From Humulus lupulus (taxonomy: Eukaryota > Streptophyta > Magnoliopsida > Rosales > Cannabaceae), in NCBI RefSeq assembly GCF_963169125.1, contig NC_084794.1, forward strand, positions 112,754,358 through 112,818,357: a stretch of 64,000 nucleotides of DNA, read 5' to 3'. Positions 11,112 through 22,885 of this stretch are shown here, piece after piece. The notes beneath the pieces were generated by a model. It had not been told where the DNA came from, did no database searches, and saw only the letters and a list, made by a program, of their open reading frames with translations. Both the position numbers and the translations under genes were made by a program. Numbering within the stretch: position 1 is the first letter of the stretch; each line of letters starts with the position of its first letter.

Positions 11112-13314
11112 TGTAACGACCTGAATTTGCTAATCGGGCTTAGGGCCCTGATTAGTGTGCCTGGAGGGCAATAAGTGGTTTAATATGTTTTTATGTGGAG
11201 TTATATGTATATATGATTGTGATGCATGTTTAGTTAAATTAAATACGCATGTGGAACCCATCTGGATATTAGGGGTATAAATGTGATAAATTTCATGTGT
11301 ATGTGATATGTCTGTGCAACACGATTCGAGACAGTCCTGGGGAGCGCTTAGCCAGAGAGTCACAACATGGTTGAGATTCGGACTCGGGTCGAGTCAAGGG
11401 GTAATTTGGGTCTAGGTGTGTTACGGGATTATTGGGACATGAAAATAAATATTTTGATATATATTTGAGGATAGAATGTCTAGGCGGGAATATTGGGGAA
11501 ATTTACCATTTTGCCCTCGGGGACGTTTTGGTACCCCGAGCCTTGAGGTAACCCTTTAGACTTAAGTCAAATAAAACAAAAAGGGGAAATACTTAGAAAC
11601 TTTAGAAACCGACACATACTTCCTTTAAACTGAAGATAGCTCTTATTCATCTCTCTCTCTCATTCTCTAAGACATGTCAAAGGAGAACTTTGGAGGAATT
11701 GGTCAAGAAATTGAGGACTTTGGGTTGTGCAGTTAAGGAGCTAGGAGCTTGGGGGATTAAGGTTCAATTTCAGGGGTTTAACTCAGCAAGAGGTAAGCTT
11801 TTTCATGGAAGTTGTGTTTAAATTTCAGCTGTGTTCCCAAGCTTTGCATGTGGGTAGAATCTAATTTGTTCTTGGGGTTTTAGTTGGATTTTGGAGTAGA
11901 ATTTGATGGATTTTGATGTTGTTACTGAGTTGTTATTGAGTTGTAGTATATGTGTTAGTTATCTGGGTTAATAGATGAGTTTTGGGTGAATTTCCTTGAG
12001 GAAAGGTGTGGAAAATGGTGGAAAATTATGGGTTTGGAGGTGAGAGCCACGGCCATAGGAGGGATGCGCCGCGGCCCGTGTGCGCGCGTGGCCATGGGAG
12101 GCCGAGAAGCTCATGCGCGCCGCAGCGCTTGGTGGGCGCGCCGTGGCACGTGTGGGTGTCAGTGTGGTGCTAGCCTCTGTTTCGAGGCTAGCCGCGGCTC
12201 TTGTGAGTGGGGTCGCAGCCCTTAGTGTCAATCTGAGCTTTTAAGGGTATTTAGGCTAGGGAACTTAATGGGTAAGGCTCGGGATGGATTTTATCACCCA
12301 GATTGATAGAGTTCAAGGACCCGGAGGTTAGGGTTATGGCTCGAAGTTATTTATTGGATTATAATTTGATGGATGGACATTGTTAATGTGTTGTGACTAG
12401 GGTTTCGGTGAGGCTCGCGTTAGAGGACTGTGCTTGGGGAATCGATGCTCAGAAAGCTCGGAACTCAAGTAAGAAAACCCTTGTTTCCATAGAGCTTATG
12501 TGCAGGTATAAGCCTAATGTGTTTGAATAGAATTGGTATGCAGGGCTGAGCCCATATATGTTAGAACTGCGGGGCGTAGCCCTTTAACTGTTTATGCTAG
12601 AATTCTATACTTGCTTGTTATGCTATGTATATTATGATGTGAGTGGTCGGCTTGAGCCGAGACCGGCGAAGGGCCGGGAACGACATTGGGCACGTTGAGT
12701 GCAAGGCCGAGAACGGCAAGGGGCCGGGAGCAGCGTTGAGTACATGGAGTGCAAGTTGCCAGGGCGAGTCCCTAGAAGGATACTTGGGATATCCTCACGG
12801 CGTGGTCCGTGAACCCAGGGCTTGGTAACTGCCTGGAACGGCTAAGCCGTATGTGTTTAGCCATTGGTGGCCTGTTTATGTACTTGATATATGTGTTGCA
12901 TATGTTATCTGTTTGTGGTTTTTCTTGCTGGGCTTTGGCTCACAGATGCTCTATGGTGCAGGTAAGGGTAAAGAGAAGATCAACCAACTATGAGTACAGC
13001 AGGCGTAAGGCGGTGTGTACATGTTTGGCCAACCTGGCTGCCACAGCTAGAGGATTTTGGGAGATGCTTGTAAATAAACCTAGATGTTGTCGTCTAGACG
13101 ACTTGGTTCAGTTTATATGTTGTAAATATTTCTAAACTGTATTTTGGGATCCCAAGTGTAAAACTTTTATAATCTTCTATGAAAATTACTATTTCTCGAG
13201 TCTTTCCTTTGCTTATGGCTTAACTACACTGCTTGACTTAAAACCTCGATTAGCGAGTTGAAGGCACGATTTTAAACTCACTTAGTAACGGCTCTAAGGA
13301 AGTAGGGCGTTACA
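11112..13314 (+). repeat. Tekay-1 5' LTR
   Basis: 2203 bp from TGTAACGACC to GGGCGTTACA. Contains a CT-rich patch near 11650-11675, GGTAAG or AGTAAG donor-like sites at 11792, 12478 and 12961, a GC-rich segment with GCCGCGGC and CGCGCG words (12045-12225), and a 50-bp tandem duplication (12657-12756). Short open frames in it, such as 11986-12225, follow the GC-rich segment and are not genes. Confidence 0.92.
12657..12756 (+). repeat. 50-bp tandem duplication in the Tekay-1 5' LTR
   Basis: Two units starting CCGAGACCGG (12657-12706) and CCGAGAACGG (12707-12756) differ at about ten positions. The 3' LTR has the same pair at 19710-19809, preceded by an extra partial unit (CCGGGAACGG). Confidence 0.75.
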
Positions 13315-13316
13315 AC

Positions 13317-13332
13317 TTGTTATCAGAGCGAG
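13317..13332 (+). other. Tekay-1 primer-binding site
   Basis: TTGTTATCAGAGC directly after the 5' LTR matches the plant consensus TGGTATCAGAGC (initiator-Met tRNA complement) except for one or two bases. Confidence 0.8.
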
Positions 13333-13640
13333 CCAAGGTTCTTGGTTCTGGAGATTAACCGAACATGTACACACGCAGCCAGTGACAGGCTTAACTCAGG
13401 GTTGGTTGGTAAGATTGGTTGATATGTCTGAATACGTGTTTGAATGCCCTGTTTGCCTGCTTATTTTATGTAGATCATGATGAATAAATTAACATATGCA
13501 TGATGCTAGAGCATGGCCCGTTGTGTGTTATATGCTATATGAGATATTATTGTGGATGACTGATGTGTTTGGGAGGCGGTTTTGGATGTTGTTATCTTGC
13601 CTAATGAGTGGCGTCGCTGGTTGCAGGCATATTTGTTGAG

Positions 13641-14603
13641 ATGCCTCGACAATCAGCTAGACTCCGCGGCAGTAGAGCCGAGGATGACAATCAGGGTCAG
13701 GACCCTCCACCTGCCCCACAGAACTGGCAACAGATATTGGCCGAAATGGAGGCTGGACTGCAGCGAACAGAGGAAGAGTTGAGACAGATGAGGCAACAGG
13801 CCCCGCCTCAGGTTACTGGGCTACCAATACAGCAGAATGTGGTGTCAATGCCGGTTCAGCCTGTGACTGAGAATAGGTGGGAACCCTTGTACGAAAGATT
13901 CAGGAAGAAACAACCACCTACCTTTGAGGGTGGATCAGACCCACTGCGGGCAGAGCAGTGGATGAACATGATTTCCTTGATCTTAGACTTTATGAGAATC
14001 GAAGGAAGTGAAAGGGTTGCTTGTGCGAGCTATATGCTTAGGGAGGATGCCCGCATCTGGTGGGATGTGGTGAGTCAGCGGAGGAATGTTGCAGTCATTA
14101 CATGGGAGGAATTTAAGAGTATCTTTAATGAGAAATACTACAACATAGCAGTTCGAGCTACGAAGGTTGATGAGTTTATCAACCTGACTCAAAACAGGTT
14201 ATCAGTTACTAAGTACACCTTGAGATTTGACAGACTGGCGAAGTTTGCGCCAGACTTAGTGCCGACGGATGCGGCCAGGAGAGATAGATTTATACGGGGG
14301 TTGAACGTGATGATCGCCCGTGATGTGAATATTACGTTGATTCTAGAGACTACTACTTATGCCCAAGCGGTGGATAAGGCCCTTACTGCAGAGAGGGCTG
14401 AGGATCAGATATGGAAGGACATCGCTGTAAGGCGCGATGCCAGGAGGATGATGCCTCCTTTTGTTGGGTCTAGTCGGGGCAGTAGCCCTAGTGAGTAGAA
14501 AAGGAAGGCCCCAGATTCCTTTGTCCCTCCCAGCTAAGATAGGAGGGCATGGGGTGCTTCTACTGGTCGTCAGGGTGGCGGTGATAGTTGGAGGAGTTTT
14601 CCT
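13641..14603 (+). pseudogene. Tekay-1 gag (N-terminal and capsid part)
   Basis: The start chosen is the ATG at 13641 (MPRQSARLRG), 15 bases after a TTGCAG acceptor-like site; an in-frame upstream ATG at 13608 is less typical. The capsid domain (retrotrans_gag) spans roughly residues 80-250 and includes FEGGSDPLRAEQWM, CASYMLREDARIWW, FKSIFNEKYY and LRFDRLAKF. The frame is open to a TAG at 14496, and a second in-frame stop (TAA) follows near 14535; both replace likely Gln codons. Reading resumes in the same frame at 14604 with the nucleocapsid. Gag builds the particle and packages RNA. Confidence 0.85.
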
Positions 14604-15218
14604 ATGTGTCCATGGTGCAGGCGTCGACACCAGGGTGAGTGCAGGATCAGGGCCTGCTTTGTTTGTGGGAGTGCCAGCCATCTGAGGAGGGATTGCCCTC
14701 AAGTTAAGAAGGAGGAGCAGAAGCAGAGTGATAGTCTTGCTCCTGCCAGGGTATTCACATTGACACAGACTGAGGCGGAGGCTAGCCCTTCAGTTGTGAC
14801 AAGTCAGATCTCTAATGTTGGTTCTTTGTATACTGCATTGTTTGATTCAAGGGCAACCCATTCATTTGTATCTGCTAGGGTGATTGATCAGCTTTGTGAG
14901 CTTAGTGGAGTGTATGCTAGGGGATTCCAGACTTTGTTGCCAACAGGAGAATTGGTAGTCTCTAGGAAGTGGATTAGGGCATTGCCAGTAGAGGTAGATG
15001 GTAGGGAATTGTATGTTGATTTGATCGAGCTAGAGATGGATGACTTTGACATGATTTTGGGAATGGATTGGTTATCCAAGTATGGGGCAACGATTGATTG
15101 CAGGCGCAGAATGATGACTTTTGAACCAGAAGGGGAGGTACCCTTTGTGTTTGTGGGGTCAGTTAATGGACCGCGTGTACCAATGATTTCAGCCTTAAGG
15201 GCTAGGGACCTGATGTAG
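14604..15218 (+). pseudogene. Tekay-1 nucleocapsid zinc knuckle and protease
   Basis: Same frame as the upstream gag. A CCHC zinc knuckle, CFVCGSASHLRRDC, lies at residues 19-32 of this segment. The aspartic protease begins near 14844 with LFDSRATHSF; the family has Asp-Ser-Gly there, so the catalytic Gly is Arg and the enzyme should be dead. The C-terminal protease strand motif (ILGMDWL) is kept near 15054. The segment ends at an in-frame TAG (15216-15218) before RT; no frameshift separates them. Confidence 0.87.
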
Positions 15219-15248
15219 GAAGGTTACATAGGATTCCTGGTAAGCATT

Positions 15249-16235
15249 GTGGATACTTCTAGGGTGGTGTCGGTTGGACCGGGTGAGACAAGGTTGGTGT
15301 GTGAGTTTCCGGATTTGTTTCCAGTGGATTTTCCAGGGTTGCCGCCTCAGAGGGAGATTGACTTTGTTATAGAGTTGGTACTAGGAGCGGAGCCAGTATC
15401 TATGACACCTTATAGAATGGCTCCGGCGGAATTAAAGGAGTTGAAGATTCAGTTGCAGGAGTTACTTGATTTGGGGTTCATTAGACCGAGTTTCTCGCCA
15501 TGGGGTGCACCAGCGTTGTTCGTTAAGAAAAAGGACGGGTCCCTTAGAATGTGTATTGATTACAGAGAGCTGAACAAGTTAACCATTAAGAACAAGTATC
15601 CACTGCCTAGGATCGACGATTTATTTGACCAGCTACAGGGCAGAACGGTGTTTTCCAAGATAGATCTTCGATCAGGTTACCATCAGTTAAGGATTAAAGA
15701 GGAGGACATACCAAAGACCGCTTTCCGGATGAGGTATGAACACTATGAATTCCTGGTTATGTCCTTTGGATTAACCAATGCCCCAACAGCTTTCATGGAC
15801 ATGATGAATAGGGTTTTCAAGGATTATCTGGACAAGTTTGTGATAGTATTCATCAATGACATCTTAGTGTACTCTCAGTCAGAGATGGAGCATGAGCAGC
15901 ATCTGCGGTTGGTTCTACAATGATTGAGAGAGCATAAGTTATATGCTAAGTTCAGTAAGTGTGAGTTTTGGTTGCCACAAGTTACATTTCTGGGTCATAT
16001 CGTCAGTAAGGAGGGGATTCTGGTTGACCCAAGTAAGATCGAGGCGGTCAGAGATTGGCCTAGACCGAGAAGTGTTCCTGAAGTAAGAAGCTTCCTGGGT
16101 TTAGCAGGGTATTATCGGCGGTTTGTTGAGAGGTTCTCTAGAATAGCTACGCCATTGACAGAACTGAAGCGGCGACTGATTACTGCGCCAGTGTTAAGCT
16201 TGCCAACAGAGAATGAAGTTTGTAGTCTACTGTGA
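15249..16235 (+). pseudogene. Tekay-1 reverse transcriptase
   Basis: RT motifs in order: [12 protein letters not shown] (near 15549), [15 protein letters not shown] (near 15650), [15 protein letters not shown] (near 15750) and the catalytic box near 15850. The box reads FINDILVYS instead of FIDDILVYS, so one catalytic Asp is Asn. A TGA at 15921-15923 follows LVLQ, and the frame then continues into the thumb ([22 protein letters not shown]). Compared with relatives a short segment between PLT and ELKRRL (near 16160) is missing, and a frameshift near 16215 separates RT from RNase H. The enzyme copies element RNA to DNA. Confidence 0.92.
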
Positions 16236-16806
16236 TGCATCCAGGCAGGGTTTGGGGTGCGTGTTGATGCAAGCTAGCAAGGTGATAGCCTATGCATCGA
16301 GACAGTTGAAGGAATATGAGCAGAGATATCATATGCATGACCTGGAATTGGCAGCGGTGGTGTTTGCACTTAAGATTTGGAGGCATTATCTTTATGGTGA
16401 GAAGTGCGAGATATACACTGACCATAAGAGCCTAAAGTATTTCTTTACTCAGAAGGACCTGAATATGCACGAGAGGCGGTGGCTGGATTTGGTTAAGGAT
16501 TATGATTGTGATATCCTTTACCATCCTGGGAAGGCTAATGTTGTGGCTGATGCATTGAGTCGGAAGGGCCTAGGACAGTTGTTTAGCTCGAGGCAAATAT
16601 CTGATAAGTTAGCTGAGGAGATGACCAGGGCAGGTATAGAGTTGGTGGTTGGTCAGTTGGCCAACATCACTCTTCAGTCTACACTCCTTGAGAGAATCAA
16701 GGAAGCACAGGGGAAGGATTCTCAGTTGCGAGGTCATAGGGAGAGTGCCTTAGTCGGAGCAACAAAGGACTTCTCCATTTTAGAGATGGGATTACTAAAG
16801 TATTAA
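16213..16806 (+). pseudogene. Tekay-1 RNase H and connection domain
   Basis: Begins in a frame shifted from [18 protein letters not shown], then [17 protein letters not shown], then [10 protein letters not shown] and VVADALSR give the gypsy RNase H core with the acidic residues Asp (CDAS), Glu (LELAA), Asp (YTDH) and Asp (ADALS) all present. RNase H removes RNA from the hybrid during reverse transcription. The C-terminal part leads into the integrase N-terminus; a stop after GLLKY (16804-16806) and a frameshift break the continuity. Confidence 0.9.
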
Positions 16807-17581
16807 GGGTCGAATCTGTGTTCTGATGGATTCTGGTATCCGGCGAGAGATCTTAGATGAATCGCATACCACTCCCTATTCTTTGCACCCGGGTACGACG
16901 AAGATGAACCAGGACTTGAGAGCTTAGTATTGGTGGTCGGACATGAAGAGGGATGTGGTGGATTATGTAGCTAAGTGCTTAACTTGTCACCAGGTTAAGG
17001 CTGAGCACTAGAGGCCAGCGGGGTTGTTGCAGCCTTTGGGGATTCCAGAGTGGAAGTGGGAAGATATTACTATGGATTTCGTAGTTGGTTTACCGAGAAC
17101 GGTGGGACAGCATGACTCAGTGTGGGTGATTGTGGATAGGTATACCAAGTCCGCCCACTTTTTGCCTGTTAGGACAACTTATACTGTGGAGCAGTACACT
17201 GAGTTGTATGTGAAGGAGATTGTTCGACTTCATGGGGCTCCGAGGTCGATAGTGTCGGACAGAGACCCCACCTTCATTTCCAAGTTTTGGGAGAGTCTAC
17301 AGAAGGCTATGGGCACGCAGTTACGGTTTAGTACCGCTTATCATCCTCGGACAGATGGGCAGTCTGAGAGGACGATTCAGATATTGGAGGATTTGCTACG
17401 AGCCTGTGTGCTTGACTTTGGGGGATCGTGGAGTAAGTATCTTCCTTTGATCGAGTTCTCGTACAACAACAGTTATCAGGCGACCATTGGTGTGGCTCTG
17501 TACGAGATGCTTTATGGAAGAAAGTGTAGATCGCCTATTCATTGGGATGAGACAGGTGAGAGAAGGTATTTGGGTCCATAG
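16807..17581 (+). pseudogene. Tekay-1 integrase zinc finger and catalytic core
   Basis: The N-terminal HHCC finger is recognisable across frame breaks (His residues near 16860-16890, then CLTCHQVKAEH near 16977). Two stops lie between 16927 and 17011. The catalytic core from 17024 is open and keeps all three acidic residues: Asp in ITMDFVVGLP (near 17070), Asp in IVSDRDPTF (near 17255) and Glu in GQSERTIQ (near 17360). The segment ends with an in-frame TAG at 17579. Integrase joins element cDNA to the target with 5-bp staggering, matching the duplications seen here. Confidence 0.9.
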
Positions 17582-18112
17582 ATGGTTCAGAGGACCAATG
17601 AGGCAGTTGAGAAGATTAGAGCGCGTATGCTCGCCTCCCAGAGTCGACAGAAAAGTTATTCAGACCTAAGACGCAGGAGCGTGGAGTTTCAGGAGGGTGA
17701 TCATGTGCTCCTTAGGGTTTCACCCATGAGGGGTGTGAAACGGTTTGGTGTTCGGGGTAAGTTAAGCCCTAGGTTTATTGGCCCCTTCGAGATTCTGGAA
17801 CGGGTTGGAGAGTTAGCTTATAGATTAGCGATGCCTCCAGCTTTATCAGGGGTTCATGATGTATTCCATGTATCCATGCTCAGGAAGTATATGTCAGATT
17901 CAACGCATGTCTTAAGTTTTGAGAATTTGGAGCTTGATCAAGATTTATCTTATGATGAGAAGCCGGTTCAAATTCTTGACCGAAAAGATAAGGTCTTGAG
18001 GAACAAGACCATCGCCTTGGTGAAAGTGCTGTGGAGAAACAGCAAGGTTGAGGAGGCGACGTGGGAACTTGAGTCAGAGATGAGGGAGTGGTACCCCGAG
18101 TTGTTCAGGTAA
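17582..18112 (+). pseudogene. Tekay-1 integrase C-terminus with chromodomain
   Basis: Same frame as the core, after one TAG. It shows the GPY/F region (LSPRFIGPFEILERVG), the strand HDVFHVSMLRKY, and a C-terminal chromodomain-like fold (KPVQILDRKDKVLRNKT, then VKVLWRN and EEATWELESEM). Chromodomains direct chromovirus integration toward marked chromatin. The TAA stop at 18110 lies in the conserved end AATTTCGAGGACGAAATTTC. This domain is the main evidence for a chromovirus. Confidence 0.88.
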
Positions 18113-18148
18113 TTTCGAGGACGAAATTTCTGTAAGGAGTGGATAGTT
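18113..18148 (+). other. Tekay-1 pol end and polypurine tract
   Basis: The conserved TTTCGAGGACGAAATTTCTG is followed by a purine-rich AAGGAGTGGATAG just before the 3' LTR at 18149. It is the presumed plus-strand primer site. Confidence 0.7.
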
Positions 18149-20367
18149 GTAACGACCCGAATTTGCTAATCGGGCTTAGGGCCCTGATTAGTGTTCCTGG
18201 AGGGCAATAAGTGGTTTAATATGCTTTTATGTGGATTTATGTGTATATATGATTGTGATGCATGTTTAGTTAAGTTAAATACGCATGTGGACCCCATCTA
18301 GATATTAGGGGTATAAATGTGATAAATGTCTTGTGTATGTGATATGTTTGTGCAGCACGATCCGAGACAGTCCTGGGGAGCGCTTAGCCAGAGAGTCACA
18401 ACATGGTTGAGATTCGGACTCGGGTCGAGTCAAGGGGTAATTTGGGTACTAGGTATGTTACAGGATTATTGGGACATGAAAATAAATATTTGGAGATATA
18501 TTTGAGGATAGAATGTCTAGGCGGGAATACTGGGAAAATTTACTATTTTGCCCTCGGGGACGTTTTGGTACCCCGAGCCTTGAGGTAACCCTTTAGACTT
18601 AAGTCAAATAAAACAAAAAGGGGAAATACTTAGAAACTTTAGAAACCGACACATACTTCCTTTAAACTGAAGATAGCTCTTATTCATCTCTCCCTCTCAT
18701 TCTCTAAGACATGTCAAAGGAGAACTTTGGAGGAATTGGTCAAGAAATTGAGGACTTTGGGTTGTGCAGTTAAGGAGCTAGGAGCTTAGGGGATTAAGGT
18801 TCAATTTCAGGGGTTTAACTCAGCAAGTGGTAAGCTTTTTCATGGGAATTGTATTTAAATTTTAGCTGTGTTCCCAAGCTTTGCATGTGGGTAGAATCTG
18901 ATTTGTTCTTGGGGTTTTAGTTGGATTTTGGAGTAGACTTTGATGGATTTTGATGTTGTTACTGAGTTGTTATTGAGCTGGAGTATATGTGTTAGTTATC
19001 TGGGTTAATAGATCAGTTTTGGGTGAATTGGCTTGAGGAAAGGTGTGGAAAATGGTGGAAAATTCTGGGTTTGGAGGACAGAGTCGCGGCCCTAGGAGGG
19101 GTGCGCCGCGGCCCGTGTGCGCGCGCAGCCATGGGAGGCCGAGAAGCTCATGCGCGCCGCGGCGCTTGGTGGGCGCGTCGCGGCCCGTGTGGGGGTCAGT
19201 GTGGTTCTAGCCTCTGTTTCGAGGCTAGCCGCGGCTCTTGTGAATGGGGCCGCAACCCTTAGTGTCAATCTGAATTTTTAAGGGTATTTAGGCTAGGGAA
19301 CTTAATGGGTAAGGCTCGGGATGGATTTTATCACCCGGATTGATAGAGTTCAAGGTCTTGGAGGTTAGGGTTATGGCTCAAAGTTATTTATTGGATTAGA
19401 ATTTGATGGATGGACATTGTTAATGTGTTGTGACTAGGGTTTCGGCGAGGCTCACGTTAGAGGACTGTGCTCGGGGCATCGATGCTCAGAAAGCTCGGAA
19501 CTCAAGTAAGAAAACCCTTTTTCCCATAGAGCTTATGTGCAGGGCTGAGCCCAATGTGTTTTAATAGAATTGGTATGCAGGGCTGATCCCATATATGTTA
19601 GAACTGTGGGGCGTAGCCCTTTAACTGTTTATGCTAGAATTCTATACTTGCTTGTTATACTATGTATATTATGATGTGAGTGGTCGACTTAAGCCGGGAA
19701 CGGTGTAGACCGAGAATGGCGAAGGGCAGGGAACGGCATTGGGCACGTTGAGTGCAAGGCCGAGAACGGCAAGGGGCCGGGAGCAGCATTGAGCACGTGG
19801 AGTGCGAGTTGCCAGGGCGAGTCCCTAGAAGGATACTTGGGATATCCTCACGGCGTGGTTCGTGAACCCAGGGCTTGGTAACCGCCTGGAACAGCTAGGC
19901 CATATGTGTTTAGCCATTGGTGGCTTGTTTATGTGCTTGATATATGTGTTGCATATGTTATCTTTTTGTGGGTTTTCTTGCTGGGCTTCGGCTCACAGAT
20001 GCTCTATGGTGCAGGTAAGGGTAAAGAGAAGATCAACCAACCTTGAGTACAGCAGGCGTGAGGCGGCGTGTACATGTTTGGCCGGCCTGACTGCCACAGC
20101 CAGAGGATTTTAGGAGATGCTTATAAATAAACGTAGATTTTGTCGTCTAGACGACTTGGTTCAGTTTATATGTTGTAAATATTTCTAAACTGTATTTTGG
20201 GATCCCAAGTGTAAAACTTTTATAATCTTCTACGAAAATTACTATTTCTCGAGTGTTTCCTTTGCTTATGGCTTAACTACACTGTTTGACTTAAAACCTC
20301 GATTAGCGAGTTGAAAGCACGATTTTAAACTCACTTAGTAACGACTCTAAGGAAGTAGGGCGTTACA
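18149..20367 (+). repeat. Tekay-1 3' LTR
   Basis: 2219 bp, starting TGTAACGACCCG and ending GCGTTACA. It aligns to 11112-13314 throughout and is slightly longer because of an extra partial unit beside the 50-bp duplication near 19690-19709. Donor-like sites recur at 18829, 19505 and 20014. Confidence 0.92.
19710..19809 (+). repeat. 50-bp tandem duplication in the Tekay-1 3' LTR
   Basis: Units 19710-19759 and 19760-19809 correspond to those of the 5' LTR. A partial third unit precedes them, explaining part of the LTR length difference. Confidence 0.7.
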
Positions 20368-20557
20368 GTAATATTTGGAAGTTACAAATTTGTAACACCA
20401 AATATGTTACATTATTTGGATATATCTCATATATCTAAATATTGTAACTCTCTATTATATGTTGCAATATGTGACACGCTTTGTCACATTTGTTTAATCT
20501 AAAACATTATATTATAATATAATATAATATTATATTATATTATAAAATAATATAACA
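20368..20557 (-). repeat. copia-2 3' LTR, second part
   Basis: Continues the left LTR after Tekay-1 (GTAATATTTGGAAG) and matches 26076-26265. It ends in an AT-only palindromic stretch (repeats of ATAATAT) and TATAACA. Confidence 0.9.
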
Positions 20558-21166
20558 TCCCCCCACTAGATTAAATAGTTATCTATTGTAACACTTATTT
20601 AATCAATCATTATATTTTAAAATATAACATATCCCCCACTTGATTAAATAAGAACTCTCTCTTATAGGAGTCATTGCATTAGTACGTAAAGCAAAGTGTT
20701 TTTCAACTTGAACTTTACTATAGTGTAATTATCACAAAATTTGTCAAAAATTTGGTTGCACTTGGCATTGAACAATATTTTCATGATAACAAATCGGTGA
20801 TAACACACACACCTTTGTGATGTTCACTTGAGACCTCTATGTCTTGCTTTGCATCGTTAATGGCCATGTGCACTTTCCATTCATGGACGTTTTTGAGAAT
20901 ACTCCCAATTCTCATGAGAGGCGGCACCACCCCTAGGTCCATATAGGTAGAATTCTTACAGTATTTTGTTACCAAAAATAATTGTCTTTACAAGACTAAA
21001 TTCTATTAAAAAACCTTTCAGTTTTAACCCTCCACTTGGTAACACACAAGTACTCAATATCTCAGATGGGACTTGTTTTGAGTACAACTAATATTCACTT
21101 GATTGACTTGTTATTACCTATTGAACCTAACACTAGTTGAATAACTAGTGTTAAGATAGGTTACCA
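20558..21166 (-). other. copia-2 polypurine tract and 3' untranslated region
   Basis: On the minus strand TAGTGGGGGGA lies next to the LTR (20558-20568). The remaining ~600 bp up to the pol stop hold no convincing coding sequence. Confidence 0.7.
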
Positions 21167-22813
21167 TCAATCATGAATCTCTTTAGGGAGTTTAAGTCCC
21201 ATCCCTCGAGATGATGCGGCCACTAAATCCCTCATTAGTGGCTTAGTGAAAGGATCCTCCAGATTTTCACTTGTTCTCACATAGGATATTGAGATGACTC
21301 CTCTTTGAATCAATTCTCTTACATATCCATGTCTTAGACTAATGTGTCTAGACTTCCCATTATACACTCCACTGTATGCTCTAGCCAATGTCGATTGGCT
21401 ATCACAATGTATCGATATAGTAGATACATTCTCTTTGATTAGGGGAATCTCTATCAAGAGATCCCTTAACCATTCGACCTCTTTGCCTGTAGTAGCTAGA
21501 GCTATGAACTCTGATTCCATAGTGGAATGAGATATACAGGTTTGTTTCTTGGAACCCCAAGAAATTGCACCTCCACCAAGTGTAAATACCCAACCAGTTG
21601 TGGACAAGCTGTCCCCAAGATTGGATATCCAACTTGCATCTGTATATCCTTCTAATATCGAAGGAAATTTGGAGTAGTGAAGGCTTAGTCCTTTGGTTTT
21701 CTTGAGATAACCTAAGACTCTTCCAATTGCCTTCCAGTGATCCACACTTGGATTACTTCTAAACCTACTAAGTTTACTTACCGCAAATGCTATATCAGGT
21801 CTGGTACATTGGGCAGCGTACATTAGACTTCCTATAGGACTAGCATACTCCAATTGAACCACCGCTGTTCTTTCATTCTTCTCTAGTTTTACACTATGAT
21901 CGAATGGAGTATTGGCATCTTTAACCTTGAGATGGTTAAATTTGTTCAATACTTTCTCAACATAATGGGCTTGCCCTAACGCAAAACCCCCACTATGTTT
22001 CTTTACTTTGATACCGAGTATGGTATCAACTTCTCCAAGATCTTTCATCTTGAAGGTTGATGATAGAAACCTCTTCGTTTTTTCTATCCCTTTCATGCTA
22101 TTACTTAGAATAAGCATGTCATCCACATATAAGCAAACAATGATCACATATCCCTTACAAGTTTTGGAATACAAACACTTGTCTCCATTTTTATGGCTAA
22201 ACCCATTAGACATGATGGCTTGATCAAATTTCTCATTCCATTGCTTAGGAGCTTGTTTCAATCCATATAAGGATTTTACAAGTCTACAAACTTTATGTTC
22301 ATATTTTGGTTGGACAAACCCTTTGGGTTGTTCCATATAGACCTCCTCATTGAGGTCACCATTAAGGAATGTCGTTTTGACATCCATTTGAAGAACATAC
22401 AAGTTGTGTATAGAAGCTAAAGCGAATAAAATTCTTATAGAAGTTGTTCTTGCAACAGGCGCATAGGTATCGAAATAATCGATACCCTCTTTTTGCCTAA
22501 ACCCTTTAGCTACTAATCTAGCTTTGAAGGTTTGGATAGTGTCGTCGGTGTGGTATTTCTTCCTAAATACCCACTTACACCCAATTGTCTTAGACCCCGG
22601 TGGGAGGTCTACCAATTCCCAAGTGTTATTGGAATCCATCTCATCATTGATGGCTTCTTTCCAAAATGCACTATCTCTCGATTTCATAGCTTCTCTATAA
22701 GTCTTAGGATCATCCTCAACGAGAAGTACAATAGGAAGTTTCCTAATGACTTCCTCTCTATTTCCTTCTACCATGTAGAATGAAATTCGTTGAGAATCTA
22801 TCTCATCCACCAC
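21167..22813 (-). CDS. copia-2 reverse transcriptase and RNase H (open 548-codon frame)
   Basis: Longest intact frame of the window. RT_copia (RVT_2) covers about residues 60-310, with [51 protein letters not shown] and an intact catalytic YVDDML at residues 229-232. RNase H follows from about residue 380 ([37 protein letters not shown], then DPFTKPL). The frame is continuous with the upstream integrase end apart from one TAG at 22883-22885. It ends at 21167 before the 3' untranslated region. RT looks intact here, but gag, protease and integrase upstream are damaged. Confidence 0.92.
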   Translation of the reverse strand: MVDEIDSQRISFYMVEGNREEVIRKLPIVLLVEDDPKTYREAMKSRDSAFWKEAINDEMDSNNTWELVDLPPGSKTIGCKWVFRKKYHTDDTIQTFKARLVAKGFRQKEGIDYFDTYAPVARTTSIRILFALASIHNLYVLQMDVKTTFLNGDLNEEVYMEQPKGFVQPKYEHKVCRLVKSLYGLKQAPKQWNEKFDQAIMSNGFSHKNGDKCLYSKTCKGYVIIVCLYVDDMLILSNSMKGIEKTKRFLSSTFKMKDLGEVDTILGIKVKKHSGGFALGQAHYVEKVLNKFNHLKVKDANTPFDHSVKLEKNERTAVVQLEYASPIGSLMYAAQCTRPDIAFAVSKLSRFRSNPSVDHWKAIGRVLGYLKKTKGLSLHYSKFPSILEGYTDASWISNLGDSLSTTGWVFTLGGGAISWGSKKQTCISHSTMESEFIALATTGKEVEWLRDLLIEIPLIKENVSTISIHCDSQSTLARAYSGVYNGKSRHISLRHGYVRELIQRGVISISYVRTSENLEDPFTKPLMRDLVAASSRGMGLKLPKEIHD

Positions 22814-22885
22814 TAGACTTTTATGATTTTTAAGCCTTTGACTTCTTCTAGGTTCAAAGGGTTGCTTTACATCCTTTTGAGAATT

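Larger units (their letters stand above)
11112..20367 (+). mobile_element. Tekay-1: complete chromodomain Ty3/gypsy retrotransposon
   Basis: 9256 bp: 5' LTR 11112-13314, primer-binding site, gag-pol on the plus strand (13641-18112), polypurine region, 3' LTR 18149-20367. Gene order is gag, protease, RT, RNase H, integrase, chromodomain, which defines a chromovirus; LTR length and the coding signature at the pol end point to the Tekay/Del lineage. Flanks read GGTAA before and GTAAT after, so a 4-base match (GTAA) of the expected 5-bp duplication survives. The LTRs differ by about a dozen mismatches in their first 250 bases by eye, so the insertion is not recent. Confidence 0.93.

Noticed and set aside
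11968..12231. Open frames on both strands in the GC-rich LTR segment, also at 19023-19262
   Set aside because: They follow from high GC and few stop codons in the Tekay LTR; codons are not conserved as protein between the two LTR copies.
20490..20557. AT-only palindromic repeats as a possible origin or matrix attachment site
   Set aside because: They are the end of the copia-2 LTR and recur at 26216-26265; no reason to assign another role.
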